DNA of 34,735 nucleotides from Candidatus Tanganyikabacteria bacterium (GTDB lineage Bacteria; Cyanobacteriota; Sericytochromatia; S15B-MN24; VGJW01): NCBI GenBank assembly GCA_016867235.1, contig VGJY01000024.1, positions 1 to 34,735 of the forward strand, read 5' to 3'. Shown piece by piece: positions 23,694 to 31,455 of this stretch (position 1 is its first letter; each line of letters starts with the position of its first letter). The notes under the pieces were generated by a model. It saw only the letters and a program-made list of their open reading frames with translations, ran no database searches and was not told where the DNA came from. The position numbers and the translations under genes were made by a program.

Positions 23694-24452
23694 CTACAGG
23701 CGGAACGGATTGCCTGCGATGGGCGGATTCCATTTCTGCTCGATGAAGCGCAACTCGGTCACCTTCTCTCCCCTGACGTAGGCCGCGATGGCGGTGACCC
23801 GCGACGTGGCCGGATCGAGCGTCACGGTCTCCTTGTCGATCTCGCCGTCGAGGCGCGAGACGGTCGTGACCGTCAGGACATGGGGTTGTCCGGCACCGGG
23901 TTTCCAGTTGGCGCCCTTGCCGGTGAGGCGGCGGAGTTGCGCGATCGGGAGGGCGTCGCGGAACAGGTGGTTGCGGTTGGTGGCCAGGCGGGTGTCGTCG
24001 GCGACGAGTCTGACGGGCACGAGCGACAGCAAACCGCTGCCCTTGGCCCACAGGACGCTCCCGTCCGCGGTGGCCAGCACGGCGCCGGTCAGGAAGGGGG
24101 TCGCGGTTTCCTGGACTTCGACGCGCAACCGCTCGGGCGCCGCCCACAGCACGCGGGACCGAGACGATGCCTTGCGAAGCGCCGCCTCCTTCTTCCCGCC
24201 GTTGAAGTGCCCCGCGCTGAACGCCTCGAATTCGCCCGAGAGGCTGGTCGCGCTTGCCAGGGCCGCCCGCGCCGCCTGGAGCTGGCGCCAGCCGACCTCC
24301 TCGGCGTCGGTCAGGGCCGGCGGCGGGCTACTGGCCGGCGCGACCTGCGCCCCGGGCACGACGACGGGAGCGCTGGCGCCGGAACTGCCGCACCCCGAGG
24401 AGAGGAGCGCGAGCGCCGCCATCAAGGCGAGGCGGCGGTGCGAGATCTGCAT
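23694..24452 (-). CDS. LolA/LppX-like lipoprotein
   Basis: A lipoprotein of about 252 residues. The signal has a hydrophobic core and lipobox LLSSGC, with the Cys about 21 residues in. Residues 35-60 are a Pro/Ala/Val-rich linker. The mature part has repeated beta-strand patterns typical of the LolA/LppX/RseB half-barrel: SGEFEAFSAG, RVLWAAPERLRVEVQE, VLATADGSVLWAKG, TVTLDPATSRVTAI and VTELRFIEQKW. Such proteins carry lipids or lipoproteins or sense envelope stress. The start: AGGAG directly abuts the first ATG (24455), so the second ATG three bases later is preferred. It follows another lipoprotein gene (24523-25083) on the same strand. Its TAG stop is in frame with the M23 domain that follows. 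Confidence 0.75.
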   Translation of the reverse strand: MQISHRRLALMAALALLSSGCGSSGASAPVVVPGAQVAPASSPPPALTDAEEVGWRQLQAARAALASATSLSGEFEAFSAGHFNGGKKEAALRKASSRSRVLWAAPERLRVEVQETATPFLTGAVLATADGSVLWAKGSGLLSLVPVRLVADDTRLATNRNHLFRDALPIAQLRRLTGKGANWKPGAGQPHVLTVTTVSRLDGEIDKETVTLDPATSRVTAIAAYVRGEKVTELRFIEQKWNPPIAGNPFRL

Positions 24453-24522
24453 CATCTCCTATCGGGCGTAGCTGAGCCGCACTTTCGCGGGCGTCCTCGG
24501 CTCGGTCACCTGGAGGGATGGA

Positions 24523-25083
24523 TCAAGGGCCGTACTGGCTGGGATCGCCCGCCAGCAGCACCGCCAGCAGGCCCAGCAACTGGACTTCGTGCGCCTGCAG
24601 CGTGGTGGTGACGACGAACGTACCGGCCGGCGTGCGACCTTCGATGCGCACGTTCCGGCGCTCGAGGTAAATGGTGCGGCCGCCCGCTTCGGCCCGGGAC
24701 CCGAATTTTCCGTCGTAGACCCCACTGACCGCCTTGCCGCCGGCTTCGCCCGTCAGCGTGTAGTCGTTGCCGACCCGCAACCTGACCCGCTTGCCGCCGA
24801 CGCTGCCGCCGACCTCGTCGTAGAAGGTCTCCTCGACCCGGAAAGCGGCCCGCCCCCACTGGCCTTGCAGCAAGTCGTCGTAGCCGACGCCGCGCAGCAG
24901 CCAGGAATCGATCTCGCCGGCGTAGTAGTTGTTGAATTCGCGTTCTGCGCTGATCTGGCCGGCAAGAAGCCCGACAGGTTTCGCCGGGGTGCCGCCGGCA
25001 GCGGGGCTATGCGCCGTCGCACCGCAGCCCGCCAGCAAGAGCGACCCTGCCAGGACTAGCCAGGAAGCCGGAACCAGGCGCAT
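24523..25083 (-). CDS. lipoprotein of unknown function (186 aa)
   Basis: A 186-residue lipoprotein. The signal MRLVPASWLVLAGSLLLAGC ends in a perfect lipobox (Cys20). The mature part has strand-rich repeats: AAFRVEETFYDEVGGSVGG, VRLRVGNDYTLTGEAGG, VSGVYDGKFGSRAEAGGRT and FVVTTTLQAHEVQLLGLLA. They suggest a beta-barrel or sandwich built from repeated hairpins. No enzyme motif is seen. The start is secure: GGAGG lies 10 nt upstream of the ATG, and the long open frame further upstream is antisense to the GH1 gene. It is probably co-transcribed with the downstream LolA-like lipoprotein (70-nt gap). The divergent gap toward the GH1 gene is locally AT-rich and probably holds both promoters. Confidence 0.82.
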   Translation of the reverse strand: MRLVPASWLVLAGSLLLAGCGATAHSPAAGGTPAKPVGLLAGQISAEREFNNYYAGEIDSWLLRGVGYDDLLQGQWGRAAFRVEETFYDEVGGSVGGKRVRLRVGNDYTLTGEAGGKAVSGVYDGKFGSRAEAGGRTIYLERRNVRIEGRTPAGTFVVTTTLQAHEVQLLGLLAVLLAGDPSQYGP

Positions 25084-25195
25084 GGGATTGTTGCCTCCGC
25101 GTAAAGTTTTCTTGAAGTTCCGGTTAATCCTAGACCGCCGGCTCCGGTGTGGCAACACGGCGCCCGCGAGGGACCCTGAACTTAACCTCTCCTTG

Positions 25196-26704
25196 ATGCC
25201 CGATCGAGAAAGCGGCCGGGGCCGCGCGCCGAGAACCTCAGGAGTCGAGGAGGACTTCGGGAAAGTGCGGGCGTTCGCGGACGAAGCGCGCAAGGCGCTC
25301 AAGCGGCAGGCAGGGCACACGGTGCGCTCCCACCTGCGCGCGCCGCGAGGCTTCGGTCGCAGCGGCAGCGCCGGCATCCGGCCAACCCTGTTGCCGGACG
25401 AGATCAAGATCTCGGCCAGGCGCTTCGATCGCCTGGTCTTTCCGGACGGCTTCAAGTGGGGCGTCGCGGTCGCGGGCGCGCAGACCGAGGGGCACGATGT
25501 TTCCTCCAACTGGGCGCGGTTTCTGGCCAGGAAGCACGGGAAGGGCCACGTGGCGCGGGCCGAGGCCGTCGATTTCTGGCATCGCTTCACCGAGGACATC
25601 GCCCGGGCCGAGAAGTCCGGTGCCAACCTCTTCCGCTTCTCGGTCGAGTGGGGGCGCATCGAACCGCGGCCGGGCGTCATCGACCGCGCCGCCCTCGCCC
25701 GGTACGTCAAGATGGTCGATCGCATAAACAAGAGCGGCATGGAACCGCTAGTCACGCTCCACCATTTCTCGCATCCCGGTTGGCTGGATGAGACCGCGGG
25801 AGGATGGCAGGTCGGCAAGGCCCGCCTGGGAGGCCGATCAGGCTGGGAGCGCGCCGACATGCCCGACCGTTTCGCCGCCTTCACCGAGACCGTCGCCACC
25901 GCGCTCAAGGGCAAGGTCAAGCGCTGGATAACCATCAACGAGCCCAACGTCGAGCCGATCGCGGGCTATGGCGTGGGCTTCTTCCCGCCCGGGAAGAAGA
26001 ATCCCCTTGCAGTGGGCCGGGTGGTCGAGAACATCACCCGGGCGCACGTGAAGGCCTACGACGTCCTCCACCGCATCGACCCGACCGCCGAGGTCTCGAG
26101 CAACGTCTTCCGGATGGAAATGGACATCAGGGGCAAGTTGCAGGCTGCCCCGGGGCTCATCGACCCGGCCCACCGGATGTTGCAGCGCTGGACGCGCTGG
26201 CAGGATCGACCGGGCGGCCCGGTCCGCAACACGCTGGATTTCCTGTCCTTCGACTACTACTACGCCCTGAAGCCCACCGAACTGAGCAAGGCCATGCCGG
26301 CCTACAACTGGCCCGTTCGTCCCGAAGGCCTCTACCAGGCGCTCAAGGAGTATCACCAGAAGTTCGGCCTGCCGCTGCTGATCGCCGAAAACGGCCTGGC
26401 GTCGTACCGAGGCGGCCCACGGCCGGACGGTTGGACCCGCGAGGCCTACCTGGTCAACCACCTGGTGCAAGTCAAGCGCGCCATCGACGACGGCGTCCCG
26501 GTCAAGGGCTACACCCACTGGACGCTGACGGACAACTACGAGTGGGGCAGCTTCGATCCCACTTTCGGGCTCTACGCCATCGATCGCGCCGGCGGTGCCT
26601 TGAAACGGCGCGCCACCCCGGCCCTCGAGATCTTCAAGCGCATCACCGGCTCCAACTCGCTACCCGCGGACTTGCTGGCCCGGTACGCAGGCAGGCGCTC
26701 GTGA
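25196..26704 (+). CDS. GH1 family beta-glycosidase
   Basis: A retaining beta-glucosidase/galactosidase of 502 aa with both catalytic glutamates: ITINEPNVEP (acid/base) and LLIAENGLAS (nucleophile). Other GH1 landmarks are FKWGVAVAGAQTEG, FRFSVEWGRIEPRPG, TLHHFSHPGWL, and VKGYTHWTLTDNYEWGSFDP followed by FGLYAIDR. It releases glucose from cello-oligosaccharides or glycosides, complementing the cellulase at 29284-31455. About 80 residues precede the first GH1 strand; they are charged, not a signal peptide, and unusual. ATG 25196 lacks a ribosome site. GTG 25265, with GGAGG about 10 nt upstream, is a strong alternative and would shorten the protein by 23 aa. The stop overlaps the next gene (GTGA). 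Confidence 0.9.
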   Translation: MPDRESGRGRAPRTSGVEEDFGKVRAFADEARKALKRQAGHTVRSHLRAPRGFGRSGSAGIRPTLLPDEIKISARRFDRLVFPDGFKWGVAVAGAQTEGHDVSSNWARFLARKHGKGHVARAEAVDFWHRFTEDIARAEKSGANLFRFSVEWGRIEPRPGVIDRAALARYVKMVDRINKSGMEPLVTLHHFSHPGWLDETAGGWQVGKARLGGRSGWERADMPDRFAAFTETVATALKGKVKRWITINEPNVEPIAGYGVGFFPPGKKNPLAVGRVVENITRAHVKAYDVLHRIDPTAEVSSNVFRMEMDIRGKLQAAPGLIDPAHRMLQRWTRWQDRPGGPVRNTLDFLSFDYYYALKPTELSKAMPAYNWPVRPEGLYQALKEYHQKFGLPLLIAENGLASYRGGPRPDGWTREAYLVNHLVQVKRAIDDGVPVKGYTHWTLTDNYEWGSFDPTFGLYAIDRAGGALKRRATPALEIFKRITGSNSLPADLLARYAGRRS

Positions 26705-27249
26705 TCCGGCCGACGCGCGCCCCGATCTTGCGCCAGGCTCCGCCGCGGCCCGCGGCGGATACGGCGGCGCGGCTCAAAGCGACCATCGGCCGCATCATGG
26801 CGGCCGAGGCGGCCGACGGGCCCTGGGCAGCCGAGGGGATCTGCCTGGATCTCGCCGGCAAATGGGTCGAACGCCTCCGCCGCGAAGGCATCCCCGCCTT
26901 TCTCGCGACCGTGGATCCCGACCAGTTCGGGGGATCGGTGCTGGTCGACGGCAAGGCGACCCGTGCGGGCAAGTTCCATGCCTTCGTCATCGTGCGGCCG
27001 AAGGGCGGGCCAGAGATCATCCTGGACGCGTCCGTGCGCCAGTTCATCGCCGGCTCCGCGAGCCGTCCAGGCGTGCCCGAGGTGTTCGTGGGTACCGTGG
27101 GCGAAGCCGCCGCCCTGTTCCGGAGATTCCGCCCCGCTCTGCGCCTCGAGATAGAGGGCGATGCGCGCGTCGGGCGCTACGATCCGGCGTCGTTCGCCGA
27201 CCTCGTTTACGGCGCGGGAAGCCAAGCGCGGGCCCGGCAGGTCTACTGA
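26701..27249 (+). CDS. papain-fold-like Cys/His/Asp protein (182 aa)
   Basis: A 182-residue protein with a plausible papain-like triad: Cys48 at a helix start (EGICLDLAGKWVERLR), His93 in a strand (KFHAFVIVRP) and Asp109 (IILDASVRQF). The order C-helix, H-strand, then ILD followed by QF is the layout of transglutaminase/papain-fold toxin and deamidase domains, where the last motif usually reads DPTxxQF. It is therefore a candidate peptidase, deamidase or toxin, not a proven one. Residues 1-25 are Pro/Arg-rich; there is no signal peptide. The GTG start overlaps the GH1 stop codon (GTGA), so translation is coupled. I chose it because no ATG precedes the Cys motif. An immunity partner is not evident. 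Confidence 0.65.
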   Translation: MIRPTRAPILRQAPPRPAADTAARLKATIGRIMAAEAADGPWAAEGICLDLAGKWVERLRREGIPAFLATVDPDQFGGSVLVDGKATRAGKFHAFVIVRPKGGPEIILDASVRQFIAGSASRPGVPEVFVGTVGEAAALFRRFRPALRLEIEGDARVGRYDPASFADLVYGAGSQARARQVY

Positions 27250-27277
27250 TTCCTGGCTAGCTGAGCGATGCCTCGCC

Positions 27278-27901
27278 CTACAGCGGGACGTAGACCCCCA
27301 GCACGAAGTCGTTTCCCGGCGGGAAGCGCTCGGGTCCGCCGTAGGTCATCTCGCCGTCGTTGAAGAAGCGGCCTCCTCCCGCGGCGATCGAGATGTCGCC
27401 GGCCTTGGGATGGCGGGTGCCCGGGGAGCCTGCGCGCACGACCACGACGGCCCCCGGAGGAGCGTCGTAGGGATTGTCCAGGGGCAGGCGCCTGAGGCCG
27501 AGCACCGCTGCGTTGTCTCCCTCGTTGGCGAAATCGGCGAAATGGCGGGCGTAACGCGAGTACTCCCACGGTAGCGGGGACTCGGCGATGTTGGCGTAGC
27601 CCGATCGAAGCAGGTAGTTCGTGACGGCGGCGTAGCAGCGGCCGGCCGGGGAGCGGCCATTCGCCCCGCGCCTGGCCACACTGACGAGGGAGGCCATCTG
27701 CTGGCGGGCCTCGGCAGAGAGGTCGAACGGATCGGGCGCTCCCGGGGTCGCCAGGGCCGCGTCGCGCGCCTCGCTGGAAATCGCCAGGCCGTCACGCGGT
27801 GGCCGACCAGGTCGGGACTCCTGGCTCCGGGAAGTTAGCCCGGCCCGCCGTAAGTTGCCGGACTTGCTCGGCGATGCGCCTGAGAGTTGCGCCTTGGTCA
27901 A
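27278..27901 (-). CDS. putative cysteine hydrolase (CHAP/NlpC-like), paralog 2
   Basis: A 207-residue paralog of the protein at 20293-20949. The globular core aligns almost without gaps: GRCYAAVTNYLLRSGY (Cys89), LGLRRLPLDNPYDAPPGA, GTRHPKAGDISIAAGGGRF (His164, Asp169), NDGEMTYGG and FPPGN. Identical segments such as LPLDNPYDAPPGA and the HPxAGDIxIA block mark the probable active site. Residues 1-80 are disordered and differ from the paralog, though DPFDLSAEARQQM precedes the core. The only upstream start is TTG 27901, without a ribosome site, so the true N-terminus is uncertain. There is no signal peptide. It is convergent with the papain-like gene and lies on the strand opposite to paralog 1. 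Confidence 0.7.
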   Translation of the reverse strand: MTKAQLSGASPSKSGNLRRAGLTSRSQESRPGRPPRDGLAISSEARDAALATPGAPDPFDLSAEARQQMASLVSVARRGANGRSPAGRCYAAVTNYLLRSGYANIAESPLPWEYSRYARHFADFANEGDNAAVLGLRRLPLDNPYDAPPGAVVVVRAGSPGTRHPKAGDISIAAGGGRFFNDGEMTYGGPERFPPGNDFVLGVYVPL

Positions 27902-28028
27902 CGAACGCTACTGGTGGACGTGCTCACGATCTTTTTGTACCCCGCCGGGGCGTCGGCGGGTAAGAGTAGCTGAGCAGGAGTCGCGAGGCGCGCAGCCAGC
28001 GTGCCTTTGTTTTCAACCGGGGGGTAGG

Positions 28029-29171
28029 ATGGCGGGAGTAACCGGACCACTCGGGCCGAGCCAGTTCTCGGCGGTGCTGCGAGCGCAGGCCAGTTCGCAG
28101 AACACCGATCGCGACGAGTCCGGAGCCCCCAGGTCGGCGCCTTCGGCCGAAGCCGGCGGCAGCGAGGCGTCGATAGGCCTGCCGGCTGGCGGCGGCCGAG
28201 CGGCAGGCCACCCGGTGGCCGGAGGCCTGCTGGGCTGCTTCCAGCAGTCGAAGCTCGCCAGGACCGCCGAAATCGCCGCTGGCCGCGCGAAGGCGCCGGC
28301 ATTCCCGCTGCCCCAGCCGGACTGGCTGAAGAACGGCTCCAAGGATGCGATCGCCAGGATGGAGAAGGATCAGGCGAGCAAGTTCGCGGCCCTGGCGCAC
28401 AAGGTGTCGCCCGCCGCGAGGGACGATCTAGAGAGGCTGCTCGATTCGGGCAAGCTGGACGATCGCGACGCCACGGGTCGCAGCACCCTCGACTACCTCT
28501 ACGCGACGGTGGCGACCGACTTGTCGCCGGCCGCGAAGGCGGACGGCGTCACCAACGAGGGTCTGGCAAGCTCGCTGGTCTCGACCCTGGCGCGGCCCGA
28601 CGACATCGGCCAGGAGACGGCCGTGGACTGCGTCTGGACCAACATCACGCGGGATCTGGCGAAGGAGTCGCCGGTGGACTTCGTCAAGTTCAACCTCGGG
28701 CTGTACGTCCGCGGCGGCGCCAACCTTCCCGGCGTGGACGTCCACGCGCACCTGGCCGAGGAAGGAGTCATGCTGGGCGATCGGCTGGCGAGCGACGCGC
28801 AACTGCTCGGAAGCCTCGAGGAGTTCTTCCCGAACAAGAACACCTATGGCCTTCCCAACGAATTCGCCAGGAACATGGCGGGATCCTACCTGGGCCTCTA
28901 CGGAGGAGGAACGCAGGTCGTGCTGGACAACGGCGAGGGCGGCGGCCATCTGGTGACGGTCGACAACGTCAGCGGCAACTCGCTTTCGTATTACGATCCC
29001 GCCCGGCCCGGCGGCACGCTCACCCGCAACGTCGCCGAGTTCATGCAAGACGCCATCGCCATACTGCTGCCGAAGGACGTCCGCGTGCCCCTGTCGGACG
29101 TCGAGGCCGCCGACGTGCGGGAAATCGGCGGCGGGCGCTTGGGTGCCGGGCGGGGGCGGGGGCGCGGGTAG
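28029..29171 (+). CDS. large Cys-His-Asp (papain/C39-like) protein, paralog A
   Basis: A 380-residue protein. It starts MAGVTGPLGPSQ, with a disordered Ser/Ala/Gly region to about residue 95. A helical segment (110-190) contains LLDSGKLDDRDATGRSTLDYL. A likely catalytic Cys201 (AVDCVWTNITRDL) has Gln195 six residues before it, the papain/C39 oxyanion-hole spacing. His307 lies in GEGGGHLVTVDNV and Asp323 in LSYYDPARPGGT, completing a Cys-His-Asp order. The C-terminus is GGGRLGAGRGRGRG. It is homologous along its length to the protein at 32987-34384. A cysteine peptidase or toxin-like enzyme acting outside the cell is inferred; no signal peptide is present. The ATG follows GGGGTAGG directly, and the frame is open upstream. 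A compound hairpin follows. Confidence 0.7.
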   Translation: MAGVTGPLGPSQFSAVLRAQASSQNTDRDESGAPRSAPSAEAGGSEASIGLPAGGGRAAGHPVAGGLLGCFQQSKLARTAEIAAGRAKAPAFPLPQPDWLKNGSKDAIARMEKDQASKFAALAHKVSPAARDDLERLLDSGKLDDRDATGRSTLDYLYATVATDLSPAAKADGVTNEGLASSLVSTLARPDDIGQETAVDCVWTNITRDLAKESPVDFVKFNLGLYVRGGANLPGVDVHAHLAEEGVMLGDRLASDAQLLGSLEEFFPNKNTYGLPNEFARNMAGSYLGLYGGGTQVVLDNGEGGGHLVTVDNVSGNSLSYYDPARPGGTLTRNVAEFMQDAIAILLPKDVRVPLSDVEAADVREIGGGRLGAGRGRGRG

Positions 29172-29186
29172 GGCCCCGCAGGGCGT

Positions 29187-29251
29187 CTCCCTCTCGGGTA
29201 TTCCGAACGTGAAGGGAGGCCCCGTGCCGCAGCACGGGGCCGGAGAGGGAG
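29187..29251. terminator. compound hairpin between convergent genes
   Basis: The inner stem GGCCCCGTGC/GCACGGGGCC (29218-29227 and 29232-29241) is 10 perfect base pairs with a 4-nt loop. It is nested in an outer 9-bp stem CTCCCTCTC/GAGAGGGAG (29187-29195 and 29243-29251). It lies between the converging ends of paralog A (29171) and the cellulase gene (29284), so it is probably a bidirectional terminator, although no T-run is adjacent. Confidence 0.6.
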
Positions 29252-29283
29252 CATGGATTGTCTATTTGTCAGTAAATCTGTGA

Positions 29284-31455
29284 TCAGGCCGTCCCTTCGG
29301 CCAGGTTCGCCGCGGCCCAGTCGCGCAGGGTGTTCCGGGTCGCGGGATAGTCGCTGTAGGCATCGCCGGCGTTGGCCGACCAGAGCCAGGCACCGGCCAT
29401 GCCGGCGTTTCTGGCCGTGTCGAGGACCGTCCGAAGGTCCTTGCCGGTGCCCCGCGTCGGGAACTCCCCGAGCACCAGGGGCTTATCCAGGCCGTAGGCC
29501 GCCACGTCGCGCCCGAGCGGTTGATCGCCCTCGAAATGGTCGTACCAGTGGGCCTGGTACTCGTCGAGGCCGAGGCCCTTGACCAGGTCCAGGTACCGCG
29601 TGCTGGCCGATCCGACCGTCACCTTGAGTACGCCGGCCGCATGCGCCGCGGCGGCCGCCTCGCGGACATAGGCCCGCAGAGTTTCCTTGTCCACTCCCTC
29701 GCCGGCCTTGCCCCCCACTTCGCGGGTCTGCCATTCCGGTTCGTTCATCAGATCCCACGAGGCGATGGTGGACTCCCCGGCATAGCGCCGGAACAGCGGC
29801 GTCAGGACGTTGTCGATCAGCGCCTTTCGCTTCCGCGGATCGGCAAACGTGTCGGCATGGCCCCCCTTGGTGACGCCGCTGATTGTCTCGGCCGGAGCCA
29901 GCCAGTGGAAGTCGAGCAGCGAGAACTGGATGCGCATACCGCGCTCCTTGGCCAGGCGCACTGCCGCGTCCATGTCGGCGAAGACCTGCGGATCGAGGCC
30001 CAGGGGCGTGCCGTCCGGCCCGAAGCGCACGCCCCCGCGGCCGTCGGCCAGGAGCCACCAGCGGACGTGCTCCGCCCCGTCCGCCTTGAGCCGATCCAGC
30101 AGTGCCGCGGCCTCGGCCTGGCGCGCCGGATCGGACACGCCGCGGCGATCCCAGGCGGTGCCGCCGAAGTCGCCGCCGTAACGTAGCCAGGGAAGGTTGG
30201 CGCCGAGTTGAAACCGGCCAGGCGGCGGTGCCTCGGGCCGCGGAGACGGGTTGCCGGCGGCCGGGGCGGAAGGCGCCGCGCCCTCCCGGATCGGCGGTGC
30301 CGGCCGCTGGCTCGGGTTCCGCGGCGGGTTGGGGTTCGGTTCCACCCACCTTCTCCCCCCGAACTGCGTGGCGGGCCGGATGCGATCGTCGCCCACGCCG
30401 GGCGGCTTCACCCACAGGAACGCCGCGGCATTCGGGTTGCCCGTCGCGGTGGTCGGGAACGGGCCGTTCTGGATGGTGCCACCGTTAATGGCCCGGATCG
30501 GGTCGCCCCACGTGTACTTCCCGGACTCGTCCACGCCCGGGCCGTTGCCGTTGCGGCTCGTGTCCACGACGTACTGCTTGCCGGCCAGGCGCCCATCGGC
30601 GGCCGCAAGCTTGGCGACCACCTCGTCCCCGTAGCGCATGACGTCGTCGGTCCACTGGAAGTTGGAAACGTTGAGCGAGAAGCCGTCGGCGTCCCGGATC
30701 CCGGCGGCCACCAGGGCCTTGACCATGTCGTCGGCCGATCGCCAGTAGGAGTGCCCCGCGTCGATGTACACGAGAGCCTCGGGGGCGTGCCGGCGGTAGA
30801 GTTCCACGGCCTGCCGTATCGCGCCGGGGTTCAGGTTGCCGGGCAAGGCGTCGGGCTCGATCACGACGATTGCCCTGGCAGGCCCGATGGCGCGGGCGTT
30901 CGTCTCCACGCCGCGCAGGTAGTGCGCGAGGCCCGGTTCGCGGTCGCGGCCGCCCACCGTGTACTGCGTGAACACCGGAATGTCGCCCCGAGCCTTGGCC
31001 CCGGCGAGGACGCGCCGGATGTCCTCCGGCTGTCCGCCGGCCTGCACGAGCCACCATGAGCCCGACACCCCGTAGGTCTGGTGGTTCGGATCGGCGGGGT
31101 CGGAGTAGAAACTGGCTCCAGCGGGGAGGCGCCGCCTGGCCGGGACTCCGGACGGCGGCGCGCCTTCCGCGGGCGGACCGGCCGCCCTGCCCGATTCCAG
31201 TTGCGCCAGCAAGACCTTCAGCTGCGCAAGCAGCGTTTCGAACTGCTCGCGGGGGGCGGCGCCGGGCCTGGGCGGCGGCATGATCTCGGGCCGGTAGGTC
31301 CCGCCTCCGCCCTGGACGGCCGGACTGAGCTCGAGCGTATCGGTCCGCGGCGCGGGCGTCGCCGCCGGGCCTGCTAGCAAGCTCGACCGAGCCGGAGGCC
31401 CGAAGCCGGACCCGGGGCTGGATCGTTGCGTGCCAGATAGTGAGCGGTCGCTCAT
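29284..31455 (-). CDS. bimodular cellulase: GH6 plus GH5-like glycosidase, no signal peptide
   Basis: A 723-residue two-enzyme protein. Residues 115-365 are a GH6 cellulase/cellobiohydrolase: PVFTQYTVGGRD, the catalytic-acid motif VVIEPDALP (Asp202), LNVSNFQWTDD, VVDTSRNGNGP and AAFLWVKPPG. A Pro/Asn-rich linker (370-412) joins a clan GH-A domain (about 415-720) of the GH5 or mannanase type, with acid/base Glu572 in SWDLMNEPEW and nucleophile Glu664 in LVLGEFPTRG. Together they would cut beta-1,4-glucan or mannan. The first 70 residues are Ser/Pro/Gly-rich with TDTLELSP at 38-45, then a short coiled coil (QFETLLAQLKVLLAQLE). There is no Sec or Tat signal or carbohydrate-binding module, odd for a cellulase. 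Its ATG overlaps the stop of the upstream gene (ATGA). Confidence 0.88.
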   Translation of the reverse strand: MSDRSLSGTQRSSPGSGFGPPARSSLLAGPAATPAPRTDTLELSPAVQGGGGTYRPEIMPPPRPGAAPREQFETLLAQLKVLLAQLESGRAAGPPAEGAPPSGVPARRRLPAGASFYSDPADPNHQTYGVSGSWWLVQAGGQPEDIRRVLAGAKARGDIPVFTQYTVGGRDREPGLAHYLRGVETNARAIGPARAIVVIEPDALPGNLNPGAIRQAVELYRRHAPEALVYIDAGHSYWRSADDMVKALVAAGIRDADGFSLNVSNFQWTDDVMRYGDEVVAKLAAADGRLAGKQYVVDTSRNGNGPGVDESGKYTWGDPIRAINGGTIQNGPFPTTATGNPNAAAFLWVKPPGVGDDRIRPATQFGGRRWVEPNPNPPRNPSQRPAPPIREGAAPSAPAAGNPSPRPEAPPPGRFQLGANLPWLRYGGDFGGTAWDRRGVSDPARQAEAAALLDRLKADGAEHVRWWLLADGRGGVRFGPDGTPLGLDPQVFADMDAAVRLAKERGMRIQFSLLDFHWLAPAETISGVTKGGHADTFADPRKRKALIDNVLTPLFRRYAGESTIASWDLMNEPEWQTREVGGKAGEGVDKETLRAYVREAAAAAHAAGVLKVTVGSASTRYLDLVKGLGLDEYQAHWYDHFEGDQPLGRDVAAYGLDKPLVLGEFPTRGTGKDLRTVLDTARNAGMAGAWLWSANAGDAYSDYPATRNTLRDWAAANLAEGTA

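Noticed and set aside
17859-24452. Recoding of TAG as a sense codon
   Set aside because: Two in-frame TAGs near wall hydrolases suggested it, but TAG is the natural stop of about half of the confident genes here (for example ribD, rluE, the PLD gene and the M48 gene), so general recoding is untenable. Local readthrough remains open.
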